A DNA stretch of 64,000 nucleotides from Amaranthus tricolor. Lineage: Eukaryota > Streptophyta > Magnoliopsida > Caryophyllales > Amaranthaceae. This document shows, in pieces, positions 11,280-23,759 of this stretch; the stretch's first letter is position 1; every line of letters starts with the position of its first letter. A program made the position numbers and the translations under genes. The notes below the pieces were generated by a model, which did no database searches, was not told the DNA's origin, and saw nothing but the letters and a program-made list of their open reading frames with translations. Location of the stretch: assembly GCF_026212465.1 (NCBI RefSeq), contig NC_080049.1, positions 9,847,552 to 9,911,551 of the forward strand. Direction: 5' to 3'.

Positions 11280-12230
11280 TTCGTAGTCAGAACCAAAAGC
11301 TATGAATTCTAAGATAAACAACTGAGCTAACACCAGGCATTCTGAACATTACTCTGTCAATTCGGTCCATGACGAAGAGCCAAATGTGAATCCAAATCCA
11401 CATGTCAACTTTGTCACGAGGCAAGATCTGGATGCCTTAACTACTTCCATCACTGCCTGATTTCAAAAGTCCATCCAACAAGCTGGTCGGCCTCTACAAA
11501 ATCTTCAGCAAATCCTCCAGCAAAATATTAAGCAGACAGTCCAGAGACAGACGAACGCAATTCCGTCTTTCAATGTACAATACAACCAACAACAGGATAA
11601 GATTTCCGGTCGAAGATATTGTGGACAACTAAGAAAAAAACCCAAAATTAGAGATATGTTAATGAAAAAATGTCCCAACAACTAACCCTTGGGAACTGCC
11701 GCCAATGTAATGCCTCCGCCTCAAATCATTATCGGATTCTAAAGGAGCTGATGAATCAGGATCCTAGCCGGGCCCCTAAACATTGAAGATTTGATGTTAG
11801 ACATATCACTAATAGAAGGAAACATAAGGAGCAAGAAGATGTTAGAACTTTCCTCAACTTTAAGAAGAAAGGAAAAGATATTCAGCAGGAAGAATTATAC
11901 CACAACCTCCTTCGTCAAGAAGAGTTGGGAAGAGAGGATTCCTATTCAGCCCCTGTAATTTTCAAAATCCTGTTATCTGCACGTATATTATTTGTTCCTA
12001 ACCGGAACAAGTTGAAAAGGTTCCCGCGATTAAGTCATTCGATGGATCTGATGACCCAATGAAACACATCGCATCATACTAAGACCATATGACCGTGAGT
12101 ACAACATGTGAAGCAATGCTATGTAAATTTTCTAAGGAACATTGTACAACGATTCATTAGAGCCTCGGACATCTGCACTCCTTGGATTAAAGGAAGAAGA
12201 AAGATAAACACGCTAGGTTGGATTCATTAG
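11280..12230 (+). pseudogene. Decayed gag of a Tat-type gypsy element
   Basis: Conceptual translation with several stops and frame changes shows a glutamine-rich segment (LQQILQQNIKQTVQRQ) near 11500-11550. Near 12030-12130 there is a gag-like motif (KSFDGSDDPMKHIASY, then DHMTVSTTCEAMLCKF) matching the 'PYDGTKDP..H' box of Retrotrans_gag proteins in Tat/Ogre elements. Gag packages element RNA in cytoplasmic particles. Interruptions (for example TGA at 11458 and the stop after IASY) make it non-functional. It follows the LTR tail above. Protease and RT are absent, so the element is truncated or replaced downstream. Confidence 0.5.
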
Positions 12231-12441
12231 GAGCATTTTCTAAGGGTTGGGGAATTTTTTTCAAAGCTATTTCATGTAGAATTTCAAGTTTTCTTAAACT
12301 TGTTTTCAAAGTCGGCCAAAGAGGCTCGTTGATTTCAAGTTTCAAAGGGTATTTGGGTTGGATCCCTGAAAAAAGTCTAGTTATTTCAATTCGGCTCTTG
12401 ATGTCTTCTTCTTCTTCAAACCATCAAATCAATCTTTTTCT

Positions 12442-13510
12442 TCATGCTAAACAGGGGATCGAGATCTTCCTCGTCGGGATCCGACGTCTGGCCGTCGGGT
12501 TTTCTGAAGTTTTAGGGATCAGGAGCATGGTAGAGAAAGGGTAAAAAATTAGAGTCGGTAGCCTTGAAAGAATAGAAATATCATACTGAGAAAAGTCTAT
12601 ATTTCTAAACCTCGCCTCAACCTCCTCAGGCAAGATCTTCTCCCATTCGGCCCGGTCAGCAACATCTTCCTCATCAGGCCCAACATCTGAAATTTCTTTT
12701 AGTTCTTCAGTGGCTTGATGAGTGGCGCAGTTCTATTCAACATCAGCCTCTTCGAAAAAGGCTTACCAATCTGGAGTGGCTTATAACTTTTCATGAGAAA
12801 ACTCGAACATCAGCTCTTTGACCCGCATGCCTTGACTGATTGTGTCGGCCCCCAAAAGGACGATGAACTGATTACCCTCCTTGGTGTCCAGCCACTGCTT
12901 GGCTATCCTTTTTTTCAAGACAATTGCTTCTCCTTGACGAGCAGCACCTCTTTGAGGAACCGACACCTTTCATGGATGTCGTCCAAGGAGTGGCGAAGAC
13001 CCTTGTTTTCTTGGGTCAGGTTTATGAATTGATCATTTTTGGTGAACAACTTGGCATTCAACTTGTTTACCCTATGAATTGTGTGATGTGGTGATTTCGT
13101 ATTATACGAATGTTCATTTGTCAAAAAGAGTTAAAAGTCAAAAGCCGAATACAAGTTTCAATAAAAAAAAAGTACCAAGTTAAAGAAGTGATGTACGTCA
13201 GCTTGGAGGGCAAGAATCTCGTTCACCCTAGTCTTAGCGGGGGTCGATCCTAATCGAGCCAGATCTTTACCGCTCATTAGCTATCCCATGGCCCTTCTCC
13301 ACTTGACCCTCAGTTCCTTTAGAGAAAGGTCGGAGAACGTCGATTCAGAGCAATAAACCACCCCTGTATCCCGATGAGTGATCTCGTACTCTAGTTCCCC
13401 CGAAGCTGGAGCAGCCTTCTCTATCGGCGCACTAATGACCTTCCCTTTACACTTGCCCCCTTTAGCAGGAGGGTTTTTTGTCTTTTCGGCGAATGGGCTA
13501 AAAGAGCACC
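12442..13510 (-). pseudogene. C-terminal part of a 'putative gypsy type transposon'-like protein
   Basis: Read on the minus strand from 13510, successive frames give a basic linker (KTKNPPAKGGKCKGK), a segment with LSLKELRVKWRRAMG, a probable coiled coil (KNDQFINLTQENKGLRHSL) and a long acidic/helical tail (ADRAEWEKILPEEVEARFRN). The order resembles the C-terminal half of plant proteins annotated with the putative gypsy type transposon domain. Stops and frame changes occur around 12780 and 12915. The N-terminal half is found at 17.2-18.1 kb in the same orientation. The two halves are separated by the long LTR, which explains the split. Family assignment rests on pattern memory and is uncertain. 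Confidence 0.45.
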
Positions 13511-16500
13511 TGTAACATGCGCAAAAGTTTCGGTTTATAGTATACACTAATAATAATGTTTACAATATATAACGTGAAAGTCTAAAATTTCAAACTTCTA
13601 AAATCCATTAAAATTTAAAACCGTTTGAAAACATAATACACATATTGTTTTATCAAAACATACTAAAAGCATAAATACACCATAATCATCAAAGTCACCA
13701 AGTAAAATAGAATGCAGCTAAATCCTCGATAAAGAAAATAAATGTTGCGGCCTGGATAGAAATCCTGAGTTATATCTTCCTGCAAAATACTGTCATCCAT
13801 GATACGGATGACAACCGTTTGAATCGAAATCAGTGCCTAACACCGAGTACAAACTCCTCAACAATGTAATACTATGATTTTCATAATATATTCACAAGAT
13901 ATGCAAAGTACATTTCAAAACTTGATTTTAAGTTCCTCGGTTCTCGTTTCTCATTCTAAGTTCTTGAATACTTCCAACAATTTTTCACATTCATCACACG
14001 AATGTAAATACTATATTTACTATAGTCACCTACACTTGGTAAATATTATAATCCTCCAATGGATCTACTTAGACCCAAAATCACATTTTGCAAAACACAC
14101 ATAATAATGACTTTCTGATATATGTAAGGGTCTGGCTAGAGGACAAACATATTCCAAACTCAAACTGTGATGGGAGCCATCACTCCATCAATTTTTATGC
14201 TCGTGCTTCTACAAGATGAGACTCTTTCGGTCCCCCTGTCTAACCCCGCATTTCTATGTGCTGGGAAACACGGGCGCCGGATTACACGTCGATCCGTGGT
14301 TCGACATTTCCTTACTATCAGAGTCATTCATCCAAGTACACATAAGTTCAAATAAGACTCCATGTTATCTATTTCACATTGTTATTAGTCAACCCTAGTC
14401 TAGTCAAACTCCAAGTCAACACTTTTTAGGAAAAGTGAACATATTTGCTAATTCAATAATTAAGAGATTCCCAATAAATAAAATTCTAAAAACTATGACA
14501 AGGTTCTAGGGGCTATATAAGTTCCTTACAAGACCATATAAACTTATAATACTTGAGGAAAACTTTTGTAATATTTAATAAGTAATTTGCATCGATTAAA
14601 CATGTAAATTAATTAAAAATCCACAATAAGCAGTAAAAATAATATAAAAATATATTTGAGGTCTAGAAGCTATATGAAGTGATTTTTAGATCAAAAAGTT
14701 CAAGAAAAACGAGCCTATGACCATTTTTCTGTTTCACCGATAAGTAGCCAAACACTTAGTAAAAATTCATAGAAAAATACCAAAAGTTTATATTCTGGTT
14801 CAAACTTATAGGAGACATAATAATATGATTTTATTAACTATTTTATCCATTAATAATATATTTAACCCCCTTTACTAAATTAGGATGTATTTTATTACTT
14901 AAAATTCCATAAATGACCATTTTAATGAAATAATTTTATGAAAATGAACCTAAATTATTTTCTAACTTTTATCTACTGTAAAGTTCATATAAAATATACT
15001 CCTAAAGTTCCTAAGCCCACACAAAATTTATTCACAACAAAAACTTCACAAAAACATCACAAAACAGCATTTTACACATTTTTACATAATAAAAATTCAT
15101 AAAATTTACATGCATGAACATTAAAGTAAAAATACACATAATAAAACATATATCCATCAATAATATCATATAAATGAAAAATTTTCAGATTTATATATTT
15201 TCTTTTGTGACTTTAATTTAATACCAATTTCGGATAATAATCACAATACTTGAAAATTTATATTATGAACATATAAATAACATTTCTAACATTAATATTT
15301 ATAAAAATATAATAAATTTTCAATTTATAACATGCATGTACTTAAACTTATAATAAACACTTTATTTTTTTTACTTTTAACACAAAAAATGTGTTATTCT
15401 TACTTTAAGTGAACATGCAAGATAAAATTTAATTAATCTAAGATATTGTCATATCTTTCATATAATCAAGTAAATATAATATAAATGTCACATAGTAAGA
15501 AAGTTAATATGTGTGTACCATAAGCCACCAAGGATGCAATGGAAATAATAAGAAATTAGAACTCCAAAATTAGAGAAGATAAGCTTTAAGAATAATCTTC
15601 AAGGTTTCAAGAATAATAATCCAAGCTCCCAAAATAATAATACTAGAACCTTATAGAAGTTGATGATTTTGGCTTAGGAAAAGATAAAGATTATTTTCTA
15701 TCTTCATCACTAACTCTAATTATAAATTCCACATTCAACTTAAATTCCACATCTCTCACCATCATAAGTCCCTTTTCGGCATGTCTAACTAAAATGCTCA
15801 TAACCTCTAACTTTAAACTCCAAACTCTAAATCCAATGATTCAAGTGTCTAATTTTCTCACAACTCTAAGACCCCTATTTCTTAAGAACAAACTATAGTG
15901 TTAAAATAAGTATAAGATGGTCGAAAATTTACAAAACAGAAGGTGCTCGAAATTGACTTACTTTTAGTTGTTCGGAATGTTTAAGGGCAAAACATAATCT
16001 TTCATGCTCCAATTAATGCAATTCTTGGGTCTAAAATATGTGGAATTTTGTGTACAAGACCACCATAAGGTTTATTTATACATGCATGAAGAGGAATATA
16101 AGTAAACACTTCGAATTGTGTTCATGTATATAGCTGACCAAACAAAAAGAACAACAAGTTCTGAATGTTTGTTTGAAGATGAGGGGCTTATATAGCTTTT
16201 ATATGTGTGTGTGTGCTATAAATGGAAAGCTTAAGATGTCTAAAATATTATAATATAAAAATATGAGGCACTTATTAAGAGAATTTGGGAGAAAAAGGAT
16301 GATTACTTAAAGGTATATAATCTGCCAGAAATTATTAAGATGAAGGGTTAGAAAGATGAGGATAAATCTCTCATTTTTGGAGGGATATAAGGGCGTGTAA
16401 GGTACCTATAGAAAGCTTAGAGTGTTAGAAAACGTTTCCAAATGGTAGCATGCAATTATATAGGGAATAGCTTAGGTAAATTAGGGTATCATTCAGACCC

Positions 16501-17223
16501 TGAAAAACTGTCATTCAACCTGACCTTTGTAAAAATCTACACTCTTTTCTTTAATTATACCTCAAGCAACCTCAATCTAGTGGTTTGGTATATTCAATAA
16601 CATGCATGTTGATGATATGGTAAAATATGGGGTCAAAATATACTCATTTACTCTTTTAAAATAATTTTAGAAGTCACCTAATAGTTTCAAGCAAAATTTT
16701 GAAATACTTGTTTTTAGGAAATGATATATTTTCTTTAAAACTAATATAAAACCATAATCAAAAATTATTTTAAATACCAAAAAGACTATAATGTCATTAT
16801 AAAATCTTTTTCATAATCTTTTATTTTTAGATAAATATATTTTCTATTTAGATAATTAAAGAACTTAAAATAAGGTTTTGTCAACATAGTTTATGAAGTC
16901 ATTTGCAAATAATACAAAGTTTTCAAATAATAAACCAAATTAATATATTTATCAAATCAACCAAATTTAGAAGGAAATTTATGTTATTATAGTAATCAAA
17001 TTAACTTTGATAAAATTAAGTACATTGAAATCTTTGCTTTAAATATAATTAGAAAATTTAACAAAACAAGACTTAGTTTATTCAAACTTACAAGTTTTAA
17101 AAATTAAACTCTCTTTATGTTTGGCACTTAAGGATAAATAAATAGATAAGTTACTAGCACTAATCCATACTCAAGGCTATTTAAGCTAAGATTAAAAGAG
17201 GTTTAAAAATAAGGCTATTACAG
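13511..17223 (-). mobile_element. Long gypsy-type LTR, probably solo, inserted in the gene above
   Basis: On the minus strand the segment starts TGTAATAGCCTTATTTTTAA (17223) and ends GCGCATGTTACA (13511), the typical gypsy LTR termini. A TATA-like promoter (ATATAAAAGCTATATAAGCC, minus strand) lies at about 16190, giving a U3 of about 1 kb. A GC-richer block at 14180-14340 resembles the conserved internal part of long chromovirus LTRs. There is no coding region, primer site or second LTR, so a solo LTR is the simplest reading, although 3.7 kb is long. Flanking 5-mers (GGATC and GGTGC, minus strand) do not form a clean duplication. Confidence 0.5.
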
Positions 17224-17231
17224 ATCCGCTT

Positions 17232-18108
17232 CTTTCCTTAAGTACGATGCGTTGAGCTGGATGAGCCACGTCTTCTAGTGGCGCTTTGTTTACTCCATCC
17301 TGAAGCAACCAATCACATATCAGTAAGATGGCTAAAAGTTAAAGATATTCAAGTAGTTCAAGTTACCTAAGGGTTTGGGGAAGAGGAGTTTTTTCAGTTT
17401 GAGCCTTCCTCTTACGAGACTCGACCATTATTTACGCAAAGTTAAGAGAATTCATGATTTCTGGGTATCTTCTCTCGAGCTCCTCAAAGGTAAAAACTAC
17501 TAGAGAAACAATTGAGATCAAAAGCAGATTATAATTGATAAATCAAAAGATGACACTGGCTCACCCTGATGTTTCGGACTAAGACCTAGGAGTGAGAAAA
17601 ATAGCTTATTCCAAAGATGGTCTAGGTTCACCGCAAAATTCCTCTGAACCAAAATCGACTTGAAGCCACCTAACTCTACTACCTTGGTTGCATGTTCTAT
17701 GATCAACATCTAAGTTACATTAAAGGACATTGTTGTTGAATTCAAAGTTAGGTTGTTCATCGTGACTCGTCTTTATAGGCTATGAATCGACACGATATAA
17801 GAAAACAATGTCTTTCCTAAAAAACTTCATACTATCTTTCAGCCCCTTGACTAGAAAAAATCCTCGCCTATGCTGGAAAGTAACCCAACCAAAGACTAGT
17901 ATCACTGTACATTTCCTAAGTCTAAATATGTACTAAATGCTGTTAAAGTCGACTCTATACCTATAGCCATACAATTCATAATAAAACCTACTATACAACC
18001 CCAATCATTGGGATAGAACTCGAACACGATTATATTGTACTCGGTGAGCACCTCCATAGTGAAGGGATGAAGGAGAAACCCCAAGCCTTTTTCCATTGAA
18101 TAACTTTA
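17232..18108 (-). pseudogene. N-terminal part of a 'putative gypsy type transposon'-like protein
   Basis: The minus-strand frame at 18096-17902 reads KGLGFLLHPFTMEVL and, further on, YPNDWGCIVGFIMNC. This resembles the 'GF.LPLHPF...L..Y....QL.PNAWR...GFI..C' core of plant proteins with the putative gypsy type transposon domain. A second frame at 17709-17518 and a third near 17480-17400 (FEELERRYPEIMNSLNFA) continue the protein with a frame change. The sequence breaks off at 17223 where the long LTR begins and resumes beyond 13511. At the upstream side it abuts gypsy integrase remnants near 18108, marking another insertion boundary. The function of this family is unknown to me. Confidence 0.5.
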
Positions 18109-18109
18109 A

Positions 18110-18830
18110 GCTGCTCTATAGTCTCTTTGATCATCTCATGCCTAATTGTAACAATGGGTCCTCCGATAACCTAACATAATGGTATTTTACACTTTTGGCA
18201 ACACAAGGTCTTATATGGAGCCATTCTTATGCTGCTTTTGTGCCTATTGTTATAGGAGAATTCTACTAAAGGTAAGTTTTCCTCCTAAGAACACGGAAAA
18301 TCAAGAGCGCATACCTGCAATATATCTTCTATAGTGTGGATGGTTCTCTCAATCTGACAATTTTTCGCTGGGTGAAATGTGGTGTTATAATTAAGTGTTT
18401 TCCAAAATGCTCTCTATATCTTACTCCAGAATCAGGCCACAAATTTCATTTTCCATTTCGTGACTATTTTCTTTGGTGCACCATGAAGTCTTTGCACCTG
18501 TCTAACATAAGCATCAGCCAACTACTTTGCCTTCCACATGACCTTAGAAGGAATAAACATTTTGGTTTTTGTGAGTTGATCCACCATTACCCAAATAAAA
18601 TTGTTACCCAACCTAGAATGAGATAATCCAACAACAAAGTTCATGCCTACTGATTTTCACTTCCACTTAGGCATTAGTAGTGGTCGATCTTAACCAGTTG
18701 ATACACTCGACATCGAGCTAAAAAGCTATTAGCATCTTTCTTCATGTTCATCCAGTAGAAGTTCTGTTTCAAATTAGCTAACATCTTATCCCATCTAGGT
18801 TGGATAGAATCCTACGATTTGATTCTACCG
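18110..18830 (-). pseudogene. Gypsy integrase remnant
   Basis: The minus-strand translation across several stops and frames shows a zinc-binding-like stretch (NFYWMNMKKDANSFLARC, about 18760-18700). It also shows the end of the integrase core with a degenerate 'FHPQTDGQSERT' box (FHPAKNCQIERTIHTIED, about 18370-18310), a downstream SYNNRH motif (about 18260) and a final segment IRHEMIKETIEQLKVI that matches the region after the core in chromoviruses. Integrase joins element DNA to the chromosome. This copy is dead. It belongs with the RT remnant at 21.8-22.5 kb, from which a later LTR insertion separates it. Confidence 0.6.
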
Positions 18831-19051
18831 ATTTCGATCCTACTCGCTCAACGATCTTAGTTAGTATCTCAGGTCTAATAACCTTGCTATATACCACATA
18901 CTCCTTTCTTTCCTCGGACAATACTAGTACTAGAGCAACAAGCAGCTTCTACTTCAATTCAATGAAAGTATCCTCATACTTTTGTGACCATACTAACTCT
19001 ACATTCTATCTTCCTAAACCCGTGAATGGCAAAACAATCTTTCTGTTGGGA

Positions 19052-21807
19052 TTTTGTGACTTGAATCGAGTCCAAGATCGGTTTAAGATGAGGGAAGGAT
19101 TCACATATCGCTAACGTTGTGTTGTCTTGCGAGAAAGTTTCATAAAACTACTGGTTTTGTGGAAGAGCAGGTCGTAGGCTACAAGGAAAGTCGCGGACTA
19201 CAAGCACTAAAGCTAAAGTTTCTATTTTGTGCATTTTGGAAGTCGCGCGTAGGAAAAATGTCGCGGGCCGCGAGACGGGAGAAAAGTCACATGTCGCGAC
19301 TTTTTGTTTTTGTCAATTGTTTGGGTTCAAACACGTGTGTCAAGGATGCATACGTTAAGGATGACAAGCATTGGATGTTTGGGTTTAAACACGGGTGTGA
19401 GATTAGCATTGAAGTTCATTCCCTCTTGTATGGTAAGATGGTTAGTTGGCTACATTTGGACAGTTCATTTTCAGGATTTTTTATGTTTTGTATGTTAGGT
19501 ATTGTGCAGGATCGTATCTATGGGATAACACCATTACAGAATGGTGTTATAGGAATAACGGATCTAACCTTGTTAAGGAGAGCCTTATGCATGGCCTCTA
19601 ATACTTGGTTTTTGAGTAGATACTAGATTAGTTTGTTCGATCGGGCTTTACACACGGGATTAGAGGTGACCAATATGTATGTGGTGTGGCTCAGTTGGGT
19701 ATCGTGTTATCTCATGTGTAGAGCTTAGTTAGGGCTTTTGTATGTCGTTGTGTGTTTTGCAGCTGCTGGTTATAGTGATAGTGGTACCGAGTTTGAGGTG
19801 GAGTATGAGGTTAACCCCTCATCTATTTCTGTTCGACCCTAAATTGATGGTGTTGATATTTCCCTAAGTATCTCTCTGACTCTGATATCTTGTTTATGTT
19901 TATCTTTGTGGATAGTTTAAAGGACTTAGTATAAGAAACATTCTGCCAATCTAAAGGGTATCAAGAGAAGCCTACATGTGTTATCAAAAAGTATGATAAG
20001 TTGGCTGTAAGGAGTGTTGTTTTTGTTACTACAAGTGTGGAATGTTATGCATTGAATGTTGTGAGTGAAGCAACGTTGGTAGTCGTTTTTGTGGAGTCAC
20101 TTGAACCTCCAACTTATGAGCACGTTGTAGAGTATAGTGAGTGGGTGTAATGGCGTGCTATGACTTTATGTATGAACAGAGTGTAGGAACTGTTGTATAG
20201 ATTGGTAGTGTTACTTAGCTTAATTATATCACCTCATTTTGAGGCTTATTCAGTCTACATGTCTAGAGATACGATTCGGTGTTCGAAGTATGAGGTGATG
20301 TGTTCTTATTTTGCGCATGCTAGAAGTGTCATTTGCAGGTTTGTGACTCAACCTGGTGGCAGTACTGGCAAGTAGAAATTTGTGTTCTCTACGATTTGCT
20401 TGGATCAGTTGTTGTGGTTTTTATGTACAGGAATGATGTTAGCTTCTTTGTTACATTGGTTAAATTTTGGGTTGTGTTCACTAAGTTGGTAGTCGAACTT
20501 GGGGTCTTTAGTGATTGGTTTTATCATGAAGATGGGGTACATGACTTTAACTTCCGCAGCAAAGAAGTCGTTATGTATTATGATCTCGGTGACGGTTCTT
20601 TATTATCAACCTTGATTGGCTTTTGTGTACTGTGATTGTTTGTTTAGTGATCAGGTACTTGATGTTCAGAGAAACAATATATGTAGTTAGATTTTATTCA
20701 GAATGCACATACATGAAGATAGAGGTAAAGAAGGTAGGATGTTCTGACAGTTCTATTGAATTCTTTACTATGCTAGATTCATTAGCATAGGCACTTCCGG
20801 ACGATGTTGGGGGAGCTTCTAGATGGAGGTGCATACGACCTCGAGGTGGAGCTTGCCTCGTGGATTCATGATGCAGGTGAAGCATTATGAGTGACTTGTG
20901 ATGCTAGTTGAGCGTTATGAGTAGTTATACTTTGAGACAAGTATGTTATGGGTCTTGGTTGGAGTCTTATCGGGATGAATCTTGGTTGGAGACTTGTCGG
21001 TGTTAATGAGTCTTTGTTGGAGACTTTTTGGGAGTCTTGGTTGGACACTCGTTTGGATACGTAGCTTATGCATCGGTTGTGGGCTTGAGAATAGTTTTGT
21101 TTGACTATGGTTTGATTGGGTAGTTGTTGATTGCGGGTTCTAGTTAAGGTGGAGATTTTTGGGATGTTGTGACTTTAACCGAGTCTAAGATCGATTTAAG
21201 ACGAGGGAAGGATCCACAAATTGCAAACGTTCTATTGTCTCGCGAGAAATAACGGAAAACTATTGGTTTAATGGAGGAGAAGGTCGGGGGTTGCGAGGAA
21301 AGTCGCAGATCACGAGCACTAAAGCAAAAGTTTCTGTTTTGTGAATTTTTGGTGTTGTGGGAAGGGAAATATGTCGTGGGTCGCGAGCTCGCGGGAAGAA
21401 GGAAAGGCGTAGGTCGCGACTTTGCTTTTTTGTCAGTTTTTTTAGTTTTATCGTGGGCTGCAAGTTTTGCCTTAGTAGTTTTTTATGGTTACTTTGTTTT
21501 TCTTAACCTAATTTCTTTATATTTAATGGTATAGTATATAAAGCCCTCTTGTAATTAGGGTCAGAGATGAAACACAAAGTAATGTAAAACTAAGAGATAA
21601 AAAGCTTGGAGAGCCATTGTTCGGGTTTCTCATGTTCATCTTGTAATCTCCCAATTTATAGTGAAAGTTTTATTTTCGTTGCCGGTGGATGTGGCTATCA
21701 CGTTGATAGCATACCACGCTAATTTCTCGGTGTGATTTTCTTTATTGTTTGTTTGAATCTTTATTGCTTCCGTTCTTTTCGATCTTTGCTTCTGCTGTCG
21801 CACAACA
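19052..21807 (+). mobile_element. LTR retroelement with truncated 5' LTR and unrecognised interior
   Basis: Two direct repeats define it. One starts at 19052 (ttttgtgacttgaatcgagt) and stays similar for about 280 bases. The other starts at 21165 (tgttgtgactttaaccgagt) and runs to 21807, ending gtcgcacaaca. The 3' copy is preceded by a polypurine-like tract (ttaaggtggagatttttggg, 21144-21163), so the element is plus-oriented. The 5' LTR resembles the 3' one only to about 19330 and is truncated. The interior (19331-21164) contains frames of up to 169 codons but no gag, RT or integrase motif I recognise, and it has a tandem 'tcttggttggaga' array at 20952-21057. The element sits inside the minus-strand gypsy remnant. 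Confidence 0.55.
21165..21807 (+). repeat. 3' LTR of the element at 19.05-21.81 kb
   Basis: 643 bp. It begins TGTTGTGAC and ends CACAACA. A TATA-like atagtatataaag lies at 21530-21542, followed by a leader of about 270 bp, so the U3 is about 370 bp. The first 280 bases repeat at 19052-19330. Confidence 0.55.
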
Positions 21808-21829
21808 ATTTGAATCTCTTTCAACATAT

Positions 21830-22480
21830 CGCCGATAGTATCCTACTAAACCAACGGAGCTTCTGACTTCTGTCACACTAGTGGGTGTTGGCTAATCAAT
21901 GATGGTTCTTATCTTCTCGAGATCTACGGTTATGCCATTCTTTGAAATCACGTGACCTAACAAATCAGCTCAATCAAGCCAAAGTTCACTCTTATTCAGC
22001 TTCTAGTTGATGATTCTCTATCTAAGTTGTGCCAACACTCTTCTCAAATGCTTTTCATGCTCCATCTTGGATTTCAAATATACCAAAATATCATCAATGA
22101 ATACCACCACAAATTTATCAAGGTAATTATGAAATGTTTGATTTATTAAGTCCATCAAAATTGTTAGGGCATTAGTTAACCCAATAGGCATTACCTTGAA
22201 CTCATAACGTTCATAAATTCTTTGGAATGTTCTTCTCTATTATACTCAACTGTTGATATCCAAATCTCAAGTCAATCTTGGAGAATACCTCGGCACCCTT
22301 CAATTGATCAAACAGATCATCAATTCTAAGAAGTGGATACATGTTCTTGATGATGATCTAATTCAACTCTCGATAATCAATACAAAGCCTAAATGACTCA
22401 TCTTTCTTTATCACAAGTGCTCTCCACGGTGAAACACTTGGTCGTATAAACTCCTTGTCCTGCAATTCTTTAAGTTAAGT
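21830..22480 (-). pseudogene. Gypsy reverse transcriptase remnant
   Basis: On the minus strand, conceptual translation gives in order a segment with KEFIRPSVSPW and LCIDYRELN (about 22465-22375), [20 protein letters not shown] with a DLRFGYQQL block, the active-site region [16 protein letters not shown] (about 22110-22070), then LLGHVISKNG and GLVGYYRRYV at the end (about 21960-21835). This is the fingers-palm-thumb order of Ty3/gypsy RT. The catalytic FIDD is retained, but several stops (for example in the loop after LAQLR) and a small deletion before YEFKVMPIG inactivate it. Confidence 0.75.
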
Positions 22481-22989
22481 TTGTCATTATCTTTAAATAC
22501 AACTAAATTAACTGTATTATCCCCAACTGTTATACTTCTCTGAGCACACTCAATCACCGCCTTATTTTTCCCCAACTAATTTATTACTTATGTAACATCA
22601 AACTCACTTAAGGCAAATGTTATTAGGTCTACCTGAGCCTTCTTACCCTGGATCACTAATGAGCAATTTCTAAACTTTGTATCACATGATATTATTGACC
22701 CATCAAGTAAGTTTAAAATGTGTTTTATATGACATACATTTACAAACCATTTTAATGAACTAACAAATAATTTAAATATATATGATTTATCCACCCAAGA
22801 ATCAAATAGGACTCAAGTTGGTTTTTCATGTACTAAGAAAATTCCTGAAAATTTTTTACCTTTAGGGACTAATGTGTTGGGCTTTCTAGCTGCTGTGTTA
22901 GCAAAACTGTGTTTCCCCTGAATGTTGTCATGCTTGACCTCTAGACGATCTAGGTTGTGTGTTTCGGCCTTGAAGTCCAAATGGTCTTC

Positions 22990-23460
22990 TTGGTTAACCC
23001 CTTGTCCCTTTTATAGATCATTTCTTTCTCTAGTGTGAATTCATACATATCTTGGAAAATGTTATATTTTCACATTAAATTTTGATATTTGAAGTAAAGA
23101 CCATTAAAGGAATGAGTCTTCTTTATCTAATTAGTGACTACCAAGCTAGGAGCAAATCGGGTCAACTCGAGAAATTTGTTATCAAACTATTGTAGGGTTA
23201 AAGGGTAGAATCTATCCCTGAGCCTTGCCAAGAATACATCACAGCCCAATTAAGAGGAGGCTAGATTCTCCACCACCAGGATCGGTTTTTGCCGTCTATC
23301 TAAGGGCTTTCCACCATAACTTTAAAGGAATCCAACAACCTCAAGCTGCTTCTTAGTATAGTTGATCCAATCTTCAAATTTAAAAGGATCAGCTTCGCCA
23401 TCATAGGCTGTAGCTAGGTTTATGTGCAGCTAATATCTTGTATGACTTTTGAGTTTCTCT
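22990..23460 (-). pseudogene. Gypsy gag remnant upstream of the RT remnant
   Basis: The minus-strand translation near 23400-23330 gives YDGEADPFKFEDWINY followed by TKKQLEVVGF, which matches the start of the Retrotrans_gag domain (FDG...A..W). Further on, FLARLRDRFYPLTLQ and FLELTRFAPSLV (about 23240-23140) match its C-terminal part. Stops interrupt it. Its position relative to the RT remnant fits the gag-pol order of one minus-strand gypsy element. The 22480-22990 gap would hold the protease; I could not identify its motif. Confidence 0.55.
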
Positions 23461-23759
23461 GTTAGAAGGTCAAGTTAAGCCTAAGAACTCATATTTTCTC
23501 CAATTCTTTCTGGGTTTCTTTCTTAAGAAATAATTAAGGATTGTCTCATAACCATGCTCATGCATAACACTCTCTGTAGTGTCTCAATAGCCTCTACTCG
23601 TAGAGCATGATTTAATTACGACGTTTATTACAAGTGATAACTTAATCAGCTAATAACTTGTTGTTCGACCACACAATTCTTAATCATAACTTTACCTTAT
23701 TACACTTAAGTAATTCTCATTCTTAGGCAACATAGCCTCAAACAATTTTTTTTTTCACA

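Noticed and set aside
18336..19114. Plus-strand frames of 96 and 104 codons
   Set aside because: They are antisense to gypsy integrase motifs on the minus strand.
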